Origin: Iris pallida
Lineage: Eukaryota; Streptophyta; Magnoliopsida; Asparagales; Iridaceae
Assembly: GCA_029216955.1 (NCBI GenBank)
Contig: JANAVB010002199.1
Span: forward strand, 17,565,061 to 17,629,060
Direction: 5' to 3'
Length of the DNA: 64,000 bases
Both the position numbers and the translations under genes were made by a program. The notes under the pieces were generated by a model. The model saw only the letters and a program-made list of their open reading frames with translations. It was not told the origin of the DNA and ran no database searches. Numbering within the stretch: position 1 is the first letter of the stretch; the number at the start of each line of letters is the position of its first letter. This document shows, in pieces, positions 35,901 to 49,764 of this stretch.

Positions 35901-38900
35901 GGATAACTTCCCCTCTCTCTCATCCTCACCACACTCTCTCTCACAACACCATCAGCCGACCTATCCTTCCCCCTCTCTCATTCTCTCTCTAAATATCTCC
36001 TAAATATCTCTCTCTCTCTCACTCTTTATATAATATATATTACACACATATATATATATTATAATCTCTCTCTCTCTCCTTTCCCATCACACAAGCAAAA
36101 CCCCCCTCCCTCACTCCCGTACTGGTGCAGCACACCCCCCCCCCCAAAGTTTTCTTCTACTTCTCCTCCATGTTCTTCTTCTTCTTCATTTTTTCTTTAA
36201 CACAACAACACCACCCTCACCATCAAACCACCAACACCATCACCATGGCCATCTCCTCCTCCTCCCGAGCACCAACTCCTCGGCCTCCTCCCCTGGCCGG
36301 AGCTCGGCCGCCCATGGCCGAGAGCTCCCCGAGCTCCTCCCTCCTCCTCCCCGAGCTTCTCCTCCTCCCCCTTCCAAACACATCCACACCACCATCACTA
36401 CTCACCATCACCGTCATCAACTCCATCCCCACCACCATGCAACACCACCACCGCCACCATCTCCTCCACCACTCCGCACCCCACCGCGCCGAGGCCACCG
36501 CCGGCGCCGCGCCGCCGCCTTTGGCCGGCCTCCGCCGCGCGAGGCAGCCCGCAGCAGCAGCATGCAGCGCAGCTGCAGCAAGAAGCAGCTGCTGCAGCAG
36601 CAGCGCGCGCCGCCGCGCGCTCCGCCGCGCGCCACCGCGGCCGGCCGCCACCGCCGGCGAGCCACCCTTGGCCCGGCGCACCTCCGGCGAGCCACCCCGT
36701 GGCCAACGCCCGCTTCCCCGACGTGTTAAACACACGATTCGTGCGTTTGGCACGAGATTCCGTCGGCGCGCGCGAGTTTTGAACTCGAAAATGGCGCTCC
36801 GTCGCAGCAAGTTCGTGCACGTTTTTCGAGAAATCCGACCGTTGGATCGGTGAACTTTTTGTTCCGTCGCAATCTCGGTATATCCCTCTTCACCTCTGTC
36901 AATTTTCGTCCGTTAATTTCGTCGTTTGATACATCAAAACCGGCCACCAAGTTGACGTTTTAATTTGTACTGTTTTTGGACAGTTTTGCGACGCCAACTT
37001 CGCGGGTTAGTATCTTCGTCGTCGCAGCTCCGTTTTGTGCGCCACCAGTTTCGGTGCACAGCTGGTATAATCCTCTTCCTGCCCCCTTTAGATTTCATTT
37101 CAGTTTGAGCTTGTTAGGTCGGTCGAATTCGACGCCAAAGTTGGCCAGTTCGAATTCTTAGTGTTGCACTTGTTAAATTCCATTTTTGAACCCGGGACTC
37201 CGGATTCAATTTCTGACACCACCAGCAGACTCGTGGCGTCGTTCTGGCATGTTTTCATATAAAGTTTGCTTGATTTGGAGAACGTGGGCCCTGGCACGTA
37301 TTTCGGTGCAAAGCAGGTCCCACTTTCTGAGTCAACGGGTCTTTTTGACGCCGGCTCATCGGAATCCAATTTCGGATATACCGTTGAGTTCGTATCGTCA
37401 TTCTGGACTCGTTGACATATAATTTGCTGAATTTTGAAGACATTTGCTCCGGCACGCATTTCCGTGCAAACCGGATTCCAAATGTCCTCGTCAACGGACC
37501 AATTTGAGATCGGGTCAACGGAATCCAATTCTGGATATACTGTTGGGTTCGTATCGTCATTCTGGATTCGTGGACATATAATTTGTTAGGTTTTGTGCAC
37601 TTTTATTTCGGCACGTTTTTCGGTACAAAGTGTGTCCAACGGCGGACATCATTTTGGTCCGAAATTACTGTTTTGCCCCTGTGTCCAAATTGGACTTTTG
37701 GACAGGCTATCCTAGCTGATTTGACCATTCTGGACACGTTGGTGATGTTAGTTTCATCATCCGACAACATCTGTATATTTCTTCCTTTTTTGTGTCACCC
37801 TATTATTATAATATTTTCTCCTTCTGGTTGTTTTAGAGACCCGTCGATTTCAGTGATTTCTAAATCACTGAAATTCATAAGTTGACCTTGTAGAGGTTTA
37901 TAGAGACTAGCTTGACCATGGTTGACTATTTTGACTAGACGTCGAAGTAGAGTCAACATTTGACCTAGGTTAGACTAGTTTTGACCCTGGTTGACCACAG
38001 TTGACTATTTTGACCAAAGTCAACCGGAAGTCAACCGTAGCCTAAAATTTACTAGAACTGGACCGAAGTTGACCAGTTGACCCAAAGTCAACTGTTAGTC
38101 AACGTTAGTCAAGTTTGACCTAGAGTTGACCTAGGATTGACCAGAGTTGACCAGTTGACCAAAAGTCAACTGTAAGTCGACCATTGACTTAGATTGACCT
38201 AGTTTGATTTGTTTTGACTTGTCTTGACCTAGTTTGACTTAGTATGACTTGATTTTACTTCCAAACCCTTATATTGATACAGTATTCCACCTATAGGTCC
38301 TCGAGGCACTGTTCTTGGACCAGTTGACATATTCCACCAGATCTCAGGCGAGTACATTCTCTGACACTTTTCCAATTTATGCTGATTGATATAATCCATG
38401 TAATTAGTGTAGATATGCTTGTTCTCGACACATTGGTCACACGGGTTGGTATTCATGGATCCCGACATGAGGTGTTATTCCTTGTTGTCTTGGTATGTCT
38501 TGTGCAAGCCCCCTTGTAGTTCTTGTGCAGTACATGGACGCCGATTCTCGAGGAGATTTGCTCCCTTCTCGTAGAATCCCGCGTCGTGACGTGTCTTGTT
38601 TGGATCCACTCTACCAGTCGGAGACGGGGAGTATTAGTGTAGACATGTGGTCATTATCCACCTTGTTATTCTTGTAGATCTTGTGAGTGTTAATCATACA
38701 CCCCACGTATGATTAACCAGGCCAGTAGACCTTGTGCAAGACCCAAGCCGGCCACATGTTGTAGCTAGTATTCACACACCTAGATATATGATTCTTGATT
38801 CTTGTACATGCCATGATCAGTTTACTTGCCTTGTTCTAGCTCTAGTTTTACAGCTTACCTTGCCATGATTCTCACATGTACATTCCATGATTTTCTTGTA

Positions 38901-39352
38901 TATACTCTCTATTTACAGAATATAGCTTTTGTCATATCTTGTGAAATGTTGTTAGTGGATTGTGCTCGTTCCATCCTGACTGGATATGTTGACAAAATTT
39001 TAGGAGTAGTTGTGCCTCAGTATTTGGACTTCATGATGTTGCTAGCTGAGGTGGATCTCACTATTCTTCTATGTGAGTTGCCTGGTAGTTATCCTTAGTT
39101 AGTTTGTTGTTCATTCTTTATTTTCCTGTCTTATGATCCTTGTAGACTATAGTTGTTCTAGTGATATTGTTATTATTTCTTGTCTTATCTTCCTTAGTTT
39201 TCGTGATGTGACATGAGTACATTTCATAGATATGGATCTTAGATGTTGTAGTTAGTATAGAATACTGGACAGCGTTCTACCGCCGATACCGCGGCGTAGG
39301 CTGGGCGTGGCCCACGTATTCGTACCCGTATATCCGGGTGCGGATCGTGACA
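35002..39352 (+). repeat. LARD1 3' LTR, complete, 4351 bp
   Basis: This is the only complete 3' LTR of LARD1 in the window. It differs from the 5' LTR mainly by short indels in C, T and TA runs and a few substitutions. Confidence 0.9.
37882..38239 (+). repeat. TTGAC array in the LARD1 3' LTR (copy B)
   Basis: Same module as 14245-14600. Confidence 0.8.
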
Positions 39353-39670
39353 GACTGTATCATTGTATGGGAAGGGTAGTTACCATGCATAGGAGATGAT
39401 TTTTTATGATAGTTAGCGACTCGAATAAGCTCCGATGCCCATATACCCCTTATTCGAGGAGTCCTTGCGCATGAATGTTGTCCTCAGTTGTATTTCATGT
39501 AGATTAGTTTAGACCGGTTATTAGTAGTTGTACCTCGTTCACATGTTTATTCCTTTACATGATATTTATTGTACTTTATTGTGGCATGCATATTATGTAT
39601 CTTGTTAAATTCTCTTCGAAATCCTAGTTTTCCTCTACGTTACTGTTGAGCTTATATCACAAGAACTGTT
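39353..39670. other. Right flank of LARD1 and left flank of LARD2, unassigned
   Basis: It begins with GACTG, the right target duplication of LARD1, and ends with CTGTT (39666-39670), the likely left target duplication of LARD2. No gene or terminus is recognised in the 318 bases. Confidence 0.6.
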
Positions 39671-40764
39671 TGTCATGACCCGCACCCGGATATACGGATA
39701 CGAATACGTGGGCCACGTCCAGCCTACGCCGCAGTATCGACGATAAAACGCTGTCTAGTACCCAATAAATATACACTATATCTAGAAGGTCTACAACTAT
39801 AAATATACTCTAGTCACATCACAACAGCTAAGGATGATAATACAAGAAAGATAAATAAAGCACAAGAACAACTAGAAACTACTAGAAGGAATCGTAAGAC
39901 AGGAAAATAAAGAAGGAAAAATAAGACAACTAAGGATAACTACCAGGCAACTCACATAGAAGAATAGTGAGATCCACCTCAGCTAGCTACATCATGAAGT
40001 CCAATAATGGCACAACTACTCCTAAAATATTGTCAACATATCCAGTCAGGATAGAACGAGTACATAAATCTCATAACATATCTCAAGATAGGATAAAAGC
40101 CATAAGACTGTAAATAGAGCATATACAATAAAATTATGGAGTGTACATATGTGAACATGGCATGGTAAGCTGTAGAGCTAGAGCTAGAACAAGAAAGTAG
40201 AACTGATCATGGTATGTACACAAATCAGGGTAAGCCATCTATCCAATTTGTGTGAGTAGTAGTTTCAACTTATGATCGGCTTGGGCACCTGTAAATAACT
40301 GGCTTGGCTAGTCATTAGTGCGGTATATGACTAACACTGTTCGGGAATGCGGGATGGATTTGATCACAGGCATACGCTACTACTCCCCCACCCCCAACTG
40401 GTAGAATGGATCCAAACAGGACACGTCACTGCACGGGATTCTATGAGAAGGGAGCAAATCTTCTCTAGAATCGGTGACCATACATTACACAAGAGCTACA
40501 AAGAAGCTTGCACAATACATCCCAAGCTAACAAGGAGTAACATCTCTTGTCAAGATCCAGGAATACCAATCCGTGAGAACCATGTGTCAGGAATAAGTAT
40601 GTCTACACTAAGTACATGAATCATAACAGTTATCGTAAATTGGAAAAAAGTTATCAGAGAATGTACTCGCCTGTGATGTGATGGATAAGTCGACTGAGTC
40701 CAAGAACAGTGCATCGAGGACCTATAGATGGAATACTGTATCAATATAAGGGTTTGGAAGTAAA

Positions 40765-40985
40765 ATCAAGTCATACTAAGTCAAACTAGGTCAAGACAAG
40801 TCAAGGGTTGACTTACAGTTGAATTTGGTCAACTGGTCAACTCTGGTCAACCAAGGTCAAAACTAGTCTAACCTAGGTCAAATGTTGACTCTACTTCGCC
40901 GTTCAGTCAAAGTAGTCAACCATGATCAACAGGGTCAAAGCTAGTCTCTATAAACATCTACAGGGTCAACACATTCAATTTCAGT
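40765..40985 (-). repeat. GTCAA/TTGAC array in the LARD2 3' LTR
   Basis: About 14 or more GTCAA or TTGAC words in 220 bases, shorter than the LARD1 array but in the same LTR position. Confidence 0.75.
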
Positions 40986-42726
40986 GGTTGTGAAATCACT
41001 GGAATCGATGGATCTCAATTCCGATACAAGGATCTAAAATACGAATAAACAGAGAAAGATTATAATAATAGGGTAAAAACCTACAAGTGTTGTCGGATGG
41101 TGAAACAAGCATCACCAACGTGTCTAGAATGGTCAAATCAGCTAGGATAGTCTATCCATAAGTCCAATTTGAACATAGGGATAAAAGGTAATTTTGGGTC
41201 AAAACGGTGTCCGTGTCGGACCTGTTTTGCACCAAAAAACGTGTAAGAATTCTAGTCCACTAAATCTAACAAATTATATGTCCACGAATCCAGAATGACG
41301 ATACGAACTCAACGGTATGTCCAGAATTGAATTCCGTTGACCCGATCTCAGATTGGTCCGTTGACCCGATCTCAGATTGGTCCGTTGACCCGGATACTAG
41401 AATCCGATTTGCACGAAAAAGCGTGTCGGAGCCAATGTCCTCAAAACTCAGCAAATATATGTCAACGAGTCCAGAATGACGATACGAACCCAACGGTATA
41501 TCCAGAATTGGATTCCGATGAGCCGACGTCAAAAAGTCCCGTTGACCCGGACTGTGGGGTCCACTTTGTACCGAAATACGTGTCAGGACCCACGTCCTCC
41601 AAATGTAACAAACTTTATATGAAAACGTGCCAGAACGACGCCACGAGTCTACTGGTGGCGTCAGAAATTGAATCTGGATTCCCGCGTTCAAAAATAGAAT
41701 TTTACAAGTTGGAAATTATGAATTCGGACGGCCAACTTTGGCGTCGAATTCAACCAATCAAACAAGCTCACAATGAAACGAAACTGGAGGGGTAGGAAGA
41801 GGGTTATACCAGCTTCACACTGGAACTGGAAGTGCGCCAACCGGAGCTGCAACGACGGAGTTACGAGCCGACGAAGTTGGTTCCACAAAACTGTCCAAAA
41901 ATAACGCAATTTAAAGGGTCAACTTGGTGGCCGGTTTTCACATAGCAAACGACGGAATTAACAGGTGAAATTTGAGGAGAGTGAAGATGGATATACCGAG
42001 ATTGTGACGGAGCAAAGAGTTTGCCGATCCAACAGTCGGATTGACCAGAAAACACGCGCGAAATCGCTGTCCTGAAACACGAATTCTGAAATTCGTCCAC
42101 GCGCACGTCGACGGGATTCCGTGCAAAACGCACGAATCACCTATTTGGCTCATCGGGGAAGAAGGCAATGGCCACAGGGCCTGCCCCGGGGTTCGCCGGA
42201 GGGAGTGCGGCCGTCCACGCGGCGCACGGCGGCGCACGATAGCCCGCACGCGCGCACGGCTGCTGCCTTTGCGCACTGCTACGGCGCTGCTTGCTGCCGC
42301 TGCTGCTGCAGGGTGCGAAGCCGGCCTGGCCGGGCACGACGACGGCGGCAGGGCTATGTCGACGGCGGGGGTGGCCGCGGCAGCGGTCGGCCATACAGCG
42401 ACGAAGGGAGGAGAAGAGAGGAGGCTCGGGTGGAGGTGGTTGAAGTGGTGGTTCGAGATGGTGGAGCTCGTGGTGGTGATGGTGTTCATGGAGGTGGTGG
42501 TGGCTGTGCTCATGGTGGTGAGGGTGGTGGAACTCGTGGTGGAGATGGTGATGGTGGTTGATGATGGATAAGTGAAGGAGGAAGAGCTTGAAGGGGTAGT
42601 GGTGGCTGTGTAGTGATGGTGGTGGTGTTGTTAAATAACAAGGAAGAAGAAGAACATGAAGAAGAAGATGAATAAGAAGAGTGGAGAAAAGAAAAAGAAT
42701 AGGAGAGGGGGCTGCTCTCATACAAC

Positions 42727-42822
42727 AAGTGTGGGGGGGGGGGGGGGTTGCTTGTAAGGTGATGGGGTGATGGTGAGAGAAAGAGAGAGATTATTTATTA
42801 TATGTGTGTGTATATAATATAT

Positions 42823-42869
<47 letters not shown>

Positions 42870-42870
42870 G
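42727..42870. repeat. Poly-G and GA microsatellites in the LARD2 3' LTR
   Basis: A G run at about 42731-42748, then (TG)n and (TA)n bits, then a (GA)n run of about 40 bases near 42825-42866. Confidence 0.9.
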
Positions 42871-43847
42871 AGAGAGAAAAAGAAAGATATTTAGAGAGAG
42901 AGAAAGAGGCCGGCCACATGGGGGGAGGGGGGTTTTGATTTGTGTGTGTGGAGAGAGAGTGATTTAAATGGAGAGAGAGGGAAAGTTAGATATTATATAT
43001 TATATATATTATATATGTACATATATATACACATATAAAGGAGAGAAAAATAGAGGTATTTAAAAATAGAAAAAGTGGGAATTTATGTGGGGTGTATGGG
43101 TAGTCACGAAAGGACAACATGGAGCTTGGGTTCGGGTTCGGTCGAGCCGGGTCGGGTCAAAATCGGACATGGTGCAATGTTTAAATTAAAATAGGTATTT
43201 ATGATCATGGAAAAAATAAGTAGCATGTGGGGTATCAAATAAGTGGGACAGAAGCGTCATGCGGGTAGTAGGCTTCGTGTGGGCCATGTCCATATTTTGG
43301 GTCCACTAGGTTGGATCGATGTCGGGTCCCCCGAAATTAAATTAGAAATTAAATCAGGTTTTACGGTAGATAATTAATTGTCCTAAATTGAACCGAAAGT
43401 TGTGCGAAGAAAATGAAGCACAAATGGAGTGTCTGAGTGGGACACGGAGGTCATGGGTGAAGAGCGTCTCGAGTAGATCATTCATGAGAAGTTGGTTCTG
43501 AGAAAACGACTGGTCTGGTGCTCCTAAATTAAAAGTCACGGTAACGTGCATATGATGATCAAGGAAAAGAGTGGAAATTCAATTAATAATTAAATGGTCT
43601 AAATTGACCCGAACTTGCACGAAGCAAAAAGAGTACAAGGGAACAAGTTCGAGTGGGACACGAATTATCAATGTGAAGATAATCTCATATACTACAAACT
43701 CCAAGAAAGAAGTTTCCAGAGATTGGCATCCCTGATGCTCTAGAATTCCAAGTCACGGTAAAGAGCATTTAATGATCAAAATTAATTATCGAGAATAAAT
43801 TATTTGGAAAATTCGAAAATAAATCCCAAAAATTCAGGGGGCTTACA

Positions 43848-44815
43848 TCCTACCCACCTTATAAAAATTTCGTCCTCGAAATTAAAGGTTGGTAGTGGGG
43901 TTAAAACATGATAGAAGATTTAGGCAATATTTTAGACACGATCCAAGATTGACGAGTTTTGCACGATCAAGAAAATTAATTCAAAATTGTTCAGACACGA
44001 TGAGGGATTTGGCACGATAGAATCATGATACGAAAAAAAATCATATGTGCATGATTTCAAAATAAGTCAAGTCATTGGGGCACGATTTTAGAGACGATTT
44101 AGAGAATCGAAGATATAATTGAAGTTCAAGTACGGGGTAATTTGTAGGACTTAGGTTGATGGAAATCAACCCGAAAGTCGCATAGAGTCTTATAGGCCCG
44201 ATCAAGGATTAAGGAGTATGATTAATAAAATCATGAAATACGATCCAAGTTCGAATGTGATTAAAATTGGAATTAGTCTAAATTCACTTGGCACGATAGA
44301 GGTATGATAACGAAATCAAACTTGAGCTTCGTCCGATTACAATCAAGTCAAAATTTTGATTAACAGGATTTTAGCTCGATGAAATTAGATTTAGGGTTAA
44401 GATTATCAAGATCATGAAAACCAAAGTCGGATAGTCATGATCTAAAACAGGGCTAAGAGAAGCAAATAGAGAGAAAAATTTGAGTATAGCACGATTGAGA
44501 GATAGATTTGATAGAAATCAGATTATAGGTCACATAAGCACGATCAAGATCCAAGTTCAGTTGTGAAAGACGATAAATCATGAATTCGGAATCAAGGTCC
44601 TAAAAGCATAATTTAGGAAGGAACCCAAGTCAATTAGGCACGGTAGAAAGTCAAGCATGTTCAATTCTAACACGAATAATTTCGTAGTCACACTAGTTAG
44701 TCGTGATTGAAAGTCAAAAATTTTAGGCACGAGTTTGAGGCAAGATAAAATGTATAGTTATGATCGTTAAAATCACGGTCAAGGAAATCCTAAGTTGTCT
44801 TAGTCAAGCCAATCA
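43848..44815 (-). other. LARD2 interior, 3' part, non-coding
   Basis: Directly beside the LTR lies TACCCACCTTATAAAAATTTCGTCCTCG, the reverse complement of the pre-LTR motif of LARD1. GCACGAT words (the reverse of ATCGTGC) recur about eight times. It ends in AATCA (44811-44815), the target duplication of the next element. Confidence 0.8.
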
Positions 44816-46259
44816 CGTCACGCCCCAGTTCCAAAAATATGGAACCGAGCTACGTGGCAAGGCCAGCGAGTACCGCTCCCAATGATTAACCCAATTTAAT
44901 GGAATCATTAGATTAGCACTTAAGCTGTAACATGCAGTAAATAAAAAGTAAATGCCCAGACGATCACAATTAACTAGTCTCATCCACAAGTATGATCAAG
45001 GAACACATAGTGAATAATCTGAATAAAATCACAATGTGATGGCTAACAAGTCCGAAAGTAATAATAATACAAATACTGAATGAAAAGAGTCTTGCAGAAA
45101 CAATCCCGCAGATACAATGCTGAATGAAGTAAACAGGAAGATAACTAGATCTGCCAACAGACTAACTAGATAATAAAGACAGATCAAGAAGAGCTCTACC
45201 ACTGGAATAAGCTACTCTGCTGGATAAACTTCGTCCTCTGGAACTGCTCCCGTGTCAAGTCCAATTCCGTAGACCTCCGGATAATCCTCGTCTAAATCTG
45301 GAGAGAAAACCAGGTTCTCAGCGGGACGTAACAAGGTACATAATATGCAAGCCAAAAGTACAACAGTGTAGATACATATAATAAAGTAAAATGTAACTGT
45401 AAGGGGTGAATCTAACATAACCAACTAGAATGCTAATACAATTTAAGAAACATCACTCGAACACGCGGGCTGTCAAGGTGTACCCCGGAGACCTGATAGG
45501 CACTCCAGCAAATTATGAATACATCACAGTCCGGTAAGGACTGTGGCAAACTATGAAATCCTCGAAGCTCTGGAATGAGACAACGGCATACTATGTGGGA
45601 AAGTAGCCCAAGCGCACGGTGTATGTTCTCCCCTCCCATGTGACCTTGCGAATCATATCCACGAGACGCTCGGTCGTATCCTCTAACTAGAACATCGAGT
45701 CATACTAGTAAGTACAGTATAAAGATCACAAGTCATCGTCCTAGAATCAATCCTGGATTTTCGTATAGCAAGATATAAATCATGTACGAGAATCCGACAT
45801 TATAAGTAACCATGAACATGTCTTAGAGTCTGAATGTATACCGTAACGAATTATCGCGGTAACGCAAAATGTGGATATCTAATATCAATACCCGATGGCG
45901 CTAACGTCCATCGGCACCCGAATGTGATTCGGACGCGAAGTACCGAACACGACCCTAGGTGTTGTAATAAAATACACACAAATAAAATTCAAGAATTTAA
46001 TAATGTAACTGAAGTACAAGTATGGCAAGGTACACTTTCCTGTCTCCGGGTGCTGATGAGTAGTAAAAGCTGGTCCAATGTCCACGCCCGAAGATTCAGA
46101 AGTGGCAAATGGACCTAGAGGAATATTTAACTAATTAATTATCAAGTATAAATATGATCTATTCAATGCTATTATTATTACTTATGTAAAAGTAAGCAAA
46201 CTTGGATTTGAGATTTAATTTAATATTTGAACTAACCATCTCCCATTTAACTAATCACA

Positions 46260-46263
<4 letters not shown>

Positions 46264-46340
<77 letters not shown>
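46264..46340. repeat. (TA)n microsatellite in the solo LTR
   Basis: About 38 TA units. Confidence 0.95.
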
Positions 46341-46341
<1 letters not shown>

Positions 46342-46484
46342 TAGGGTCATAGGCCTAGCCATAAGGATGGCAAAAAGTATTTAATTATGGAGAAAGAGAA
46401 AATATTAAGTTAGTTATAATAATTAAAAATATATACAACCAACTTGAGTCTAAGAAAAAAAAAAGAAACTACAAAACCCCCAAC

Positions 46485-46543
46485 TCGTGAATTGAACCCA
46501 AGATCTCATATATACCGCCCTACCTACACAACCGATGGGCTAC
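46485..46543 (-). other. tRNA-like segment 1 in the solo LTR
   Basis: The minus strand reads TAGCCCATCGGTTGTGTAGG (box A-like) and, about 25 bases later, GGGTTCAATTC (box B-like, two changes from GGTTCGANTCC). No complete tRNA fold is claimed. It may be a tRNA-derived SINE head or a tRNA pseudogene. Confidence 0.4.
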
Positions 46544-46674
46544 TAATCACATCTGTTGTTATACAGGCAACCTCATCATTATCACTATGTTGCAAGGAAG
46601 AAACATACCCTCAAAAGAAAGAAAAAAGAAAAGAAAAAGGAAGGGTCCATAACAGCACTAAAATCCCCTCCCTT

Positions 46675-46745
46675 CCAACTCTGGATTCGAACCCATTATC
46701 ATTTCCTCCTCCATTCTTTAACCAACCAACAGAGCTAATGCTCCC
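46675..46745 (-). other. tRNA-like segment 2 in the solo LTR
   Basis: The minus strand has TAGCTCTGTTGGTTGGT (box A-like, 46721-46737) and an exact box B, GGTTCGAATCC (46683-46693), at tRNA-like spacing. This is the best tRNA-like candidate in the window. It lies 180 bases from segment 1 in the same orientation. Confidence 0.5.
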
Positions 46746-49223
46746 TGGTGTATACTTAATGCCCTTGCTCTTTATTAATGGCTTGATTTTCAAGCATCCA
46801 TATATTTCTCCTCAATTAAGGCTCAAGGTAAGAATTTATTTTCATTGGGAGCATCCTCACTCAGCCGAACTATTGTAGCAATAACACCCAATATTCATGC
46901 ACATCTATCATCTCCATCCATGCATTTGTTAAACAATATATAACAAAACACAGCAAGGACCACATGTTACACCACCCTCCTATTCCCTATTGCTACCATT
47001 ACATTACATTACATCACACTTTGACCTATATGCAACGCCCACAGACCATAATATCATGCATTGAACTAAGTTGTAATGTATCCATTACTAGAAGACTACT
47101 TCGTCTACATTGCTAAGCCACGAGTAAGTGCCCACACATTCATATATATTTTTTTTTTCTGATGTTCCCTACATCACTCCTATCAATTTCTAACAAAGGA
47201 AAGAACAAAATATATGATAGTCGTACATTAACATCGGATAAGCGAGCAAGGAGGGAAAGAACTCACAATGGCAGGTGGTACTGATGGTGAGATCGCTCAT
47301 CGTGGTCGAACCAACTGTCACGACCCGTTACCCAAATTGTTGGGCCAGGCCGAGTCATGCCAGCCTACGTTGAGATAAAACGTAGTAAGCTGTTCTAAAG
47401 ACAACAGGATAAGACTAAATGTGCTAACAGTTCTATAAGTGAAGAAGAATCATAAATGCTCCAAACACAAAAGTCGTCGTATATAGTAAAATATCCAAGT
47501 ACAAGTAAACTGAAATGTAAATCTGGATACATGTCCAGTTACAAAATGATATAGTCTAATACATGCCTATTCTCAAAAGTCTAAGTAAACAAAAGACAAC
47601 TAGGCGAGGTTTCCTGCAGGAACATCCTCGTAAAGCAGAGCCGGGTCCTCGGCAGTATCTCCATAGTAAGTGTCACAGAGTAACTCCTCCTCAGTAAGGA
47701 CACCTACAACGTTATCCTGTCAGGATGGGAGCAAGTACTAAATCTAGCAAACTAGCATATGAAACATGGAAATGAACATGAGAGAAAATAACTGGAAAGC
47801 ATGGCATCACACAGTCTATCATGGCAAGGACACATATGTCATAGAGACAGATGTATATGAAATGTTTAAAACTGTAGCAGGTACGTGATCGGTCAATAGA
47901 TGTACAATGTGCTGGGGGCACATAATAAAATATACTTCCGTACAAGTGAAACGGCGACAGATGTACATACGTACAAATCCGCATTGAGATAATGCCTACG
48001 ACAAGGTATACATATAAAATGTCGACCTTGCTCGGTACATACGTACGGAAGAAGGGGCATAATCACGTACACTACTAACAGTTTCCCCATAACCCATATT
48101 CTAATCATGTGAGAGATACATCAAGACTGTTCTAAGCATGGTAGTAACTGAAAGTACAACATGTAGAGATCTAACTTGCTACCCCAAGGATCAGCATTTA
48201 ACATGGTGGGGTTTGCAGTTCATTTTATGTGACAATATGTAAAGTTCGTTGAAAGTACTTGCCTCTAGCAAAGCAAAACAAAACAAACTGCGATAACAAT
48301 GCTATGGATGTTTGGTAGCTCGTCACTGTAGAAGTAAATACAACAACTTAGTTTTACACTAAGCTAAAATACTAGGACACTAATTGGTGAAACACGACTT
48401 GTGACTGGGCACCTAGCCAAAATAATGACTTTGGCATAGGAGACCAATGTGGGGTGACACACTATGTTAACTAACTTTCTAGGGTCTTTACACTAGTGAG
48501 GGATGGGGTTCAACACGACTAAAACTCCAAATAACACAAAAAACTACAAGTCGTAATTAATCAATAAATAAATCAAAAGATCATTGTGTTCTAACAATTT
48601 TTGAAGTAGATAAAAAGCCTAGTTTTTCTTAAAGTAAAGTACCAAGGTGATCCTTGTTAATCATAGAAATTTATTATAATTTTTCTGGAATTTATTAACC
48701 AGTACAAATATTTTATAAAAATCAGTTTTTCTAAGTATACAGAAAATGAGTTTTGGTTTTATATGCCAAACTAGTGGCAAAACAGTAAATTAAATACTAC
48801 AAAATTTATACTAAATTAGCTAACTTAACATAGTATCTAAAAACTATTTTTTCATAATTTTAGCAATACTTAAGTATTTTTAGAAAATCAAAAACAGCAT
48901 TGCACACAATAATTAATCTGCGTATTTTGTCCATGTATATAATTTGAACCAAAGTTCAAATACAGGACCTAAGGCCATGAATCAAGTCCAATATGACTTG
49001 TACAGGTCTTGAATGTGTGAAAACAAATTTGAGCCCAAATACCCATGCTAAGCTTGGACACCAAATGGTTGCAGTAATTTAAATACAATAAAAATACAAT
49101 TTGGTAATAGTCAAAATAAATATTATTATTTTAATAAGGTAAAGTTTTACATAGTAACTATAAAAGTATGAACATTATTTTATATAAATAATTTACACTA
49201 AGCTAAGTAAAATACATATAGGA

Positions 49224-49680
<457 letters not shown>

Positions 49681-49753
49681 AAATATATATATAAAAAGAA
49701 AAGAAAAAGAAAAAGGAAAAGAAAAAGAAAAAGGAAAGCAAAGTCAGCCAGGG

Positions 49754-49764
49754 GGACTCGAACC
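49754..49764 (-). other. Exact Pol III box B / tRNA T-arm motif in the Tekay 3' LTR
   Basis: The minus strand reads GGTTCGAGTCC, an exact match to GGTTCGANTCC, in the context TTGGCCTGGGTTCGAGTCCC. It sits beside the TA block. The upstream box A is not convincing. Confidence 0.45.

Larger units (their letters stand above)
21856..39331. repeat. Copy B of the 17.5 kb near-identical direct duplication
   Basis: This repeats 4355-21842 in order. It is 12 bases shorter overall: it has lost about 50 bases, in many small steps, by 10.4 kb of copy A, and regains some in the LTRs. It starts inside the MITE and passes beyond the point where copy A stops. Confidence 0.9.
28830..39352 (+). mobile_element. 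LARD1: complete non-coding LTR retrotransposon, 10.5 kb
   Basis: Both LTRs begin TGTAAGCCCCTG and end GATCGTGACA. The element is bounded by GACTG on the left (28825-28829) and GACTG on the right (39353-39357), a 5 bp target duplication typical of LTR integration. LTRs are 4333 and 4351 bp; the interior is only 1839 bp and codes for nothing recognisable. Long LTRs around a non-coding interior define LARDs, although the interior here is shorter than in the cereal LARDs first described. LTR termini, the post-LTR sequence and the pre-LTR motif match the Tekay element at 47316-59167, suggesting the same lineage. The LTRs differ at very few positions, so insertion was recent. Confidence 0.88.
39671..43847 (-). 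repeat. LARD2 3' LTR, 4177 bp
   Basis: On the plus strand it starts TGTCATGACCC and ends GGGGGCTTACA, the reverse of TGTAAGCCCC..GTCATGACA. In reverse order it shows the TTGAC/GTCAA array (about 40765-40985), the tandem units (about 41220-41660), the GC-rich block (about 42150-42560) and the GA/TA microsatellites (about 42777-43040). Confidence 0.85.

Noticed and set aside
11383..39352. Four independent LARD1 LTRs arranged in tandem
   Set aside because: Two of them belong to the assembly-duplicated copy; the real count at this locus is most likely two LTRs of one element.
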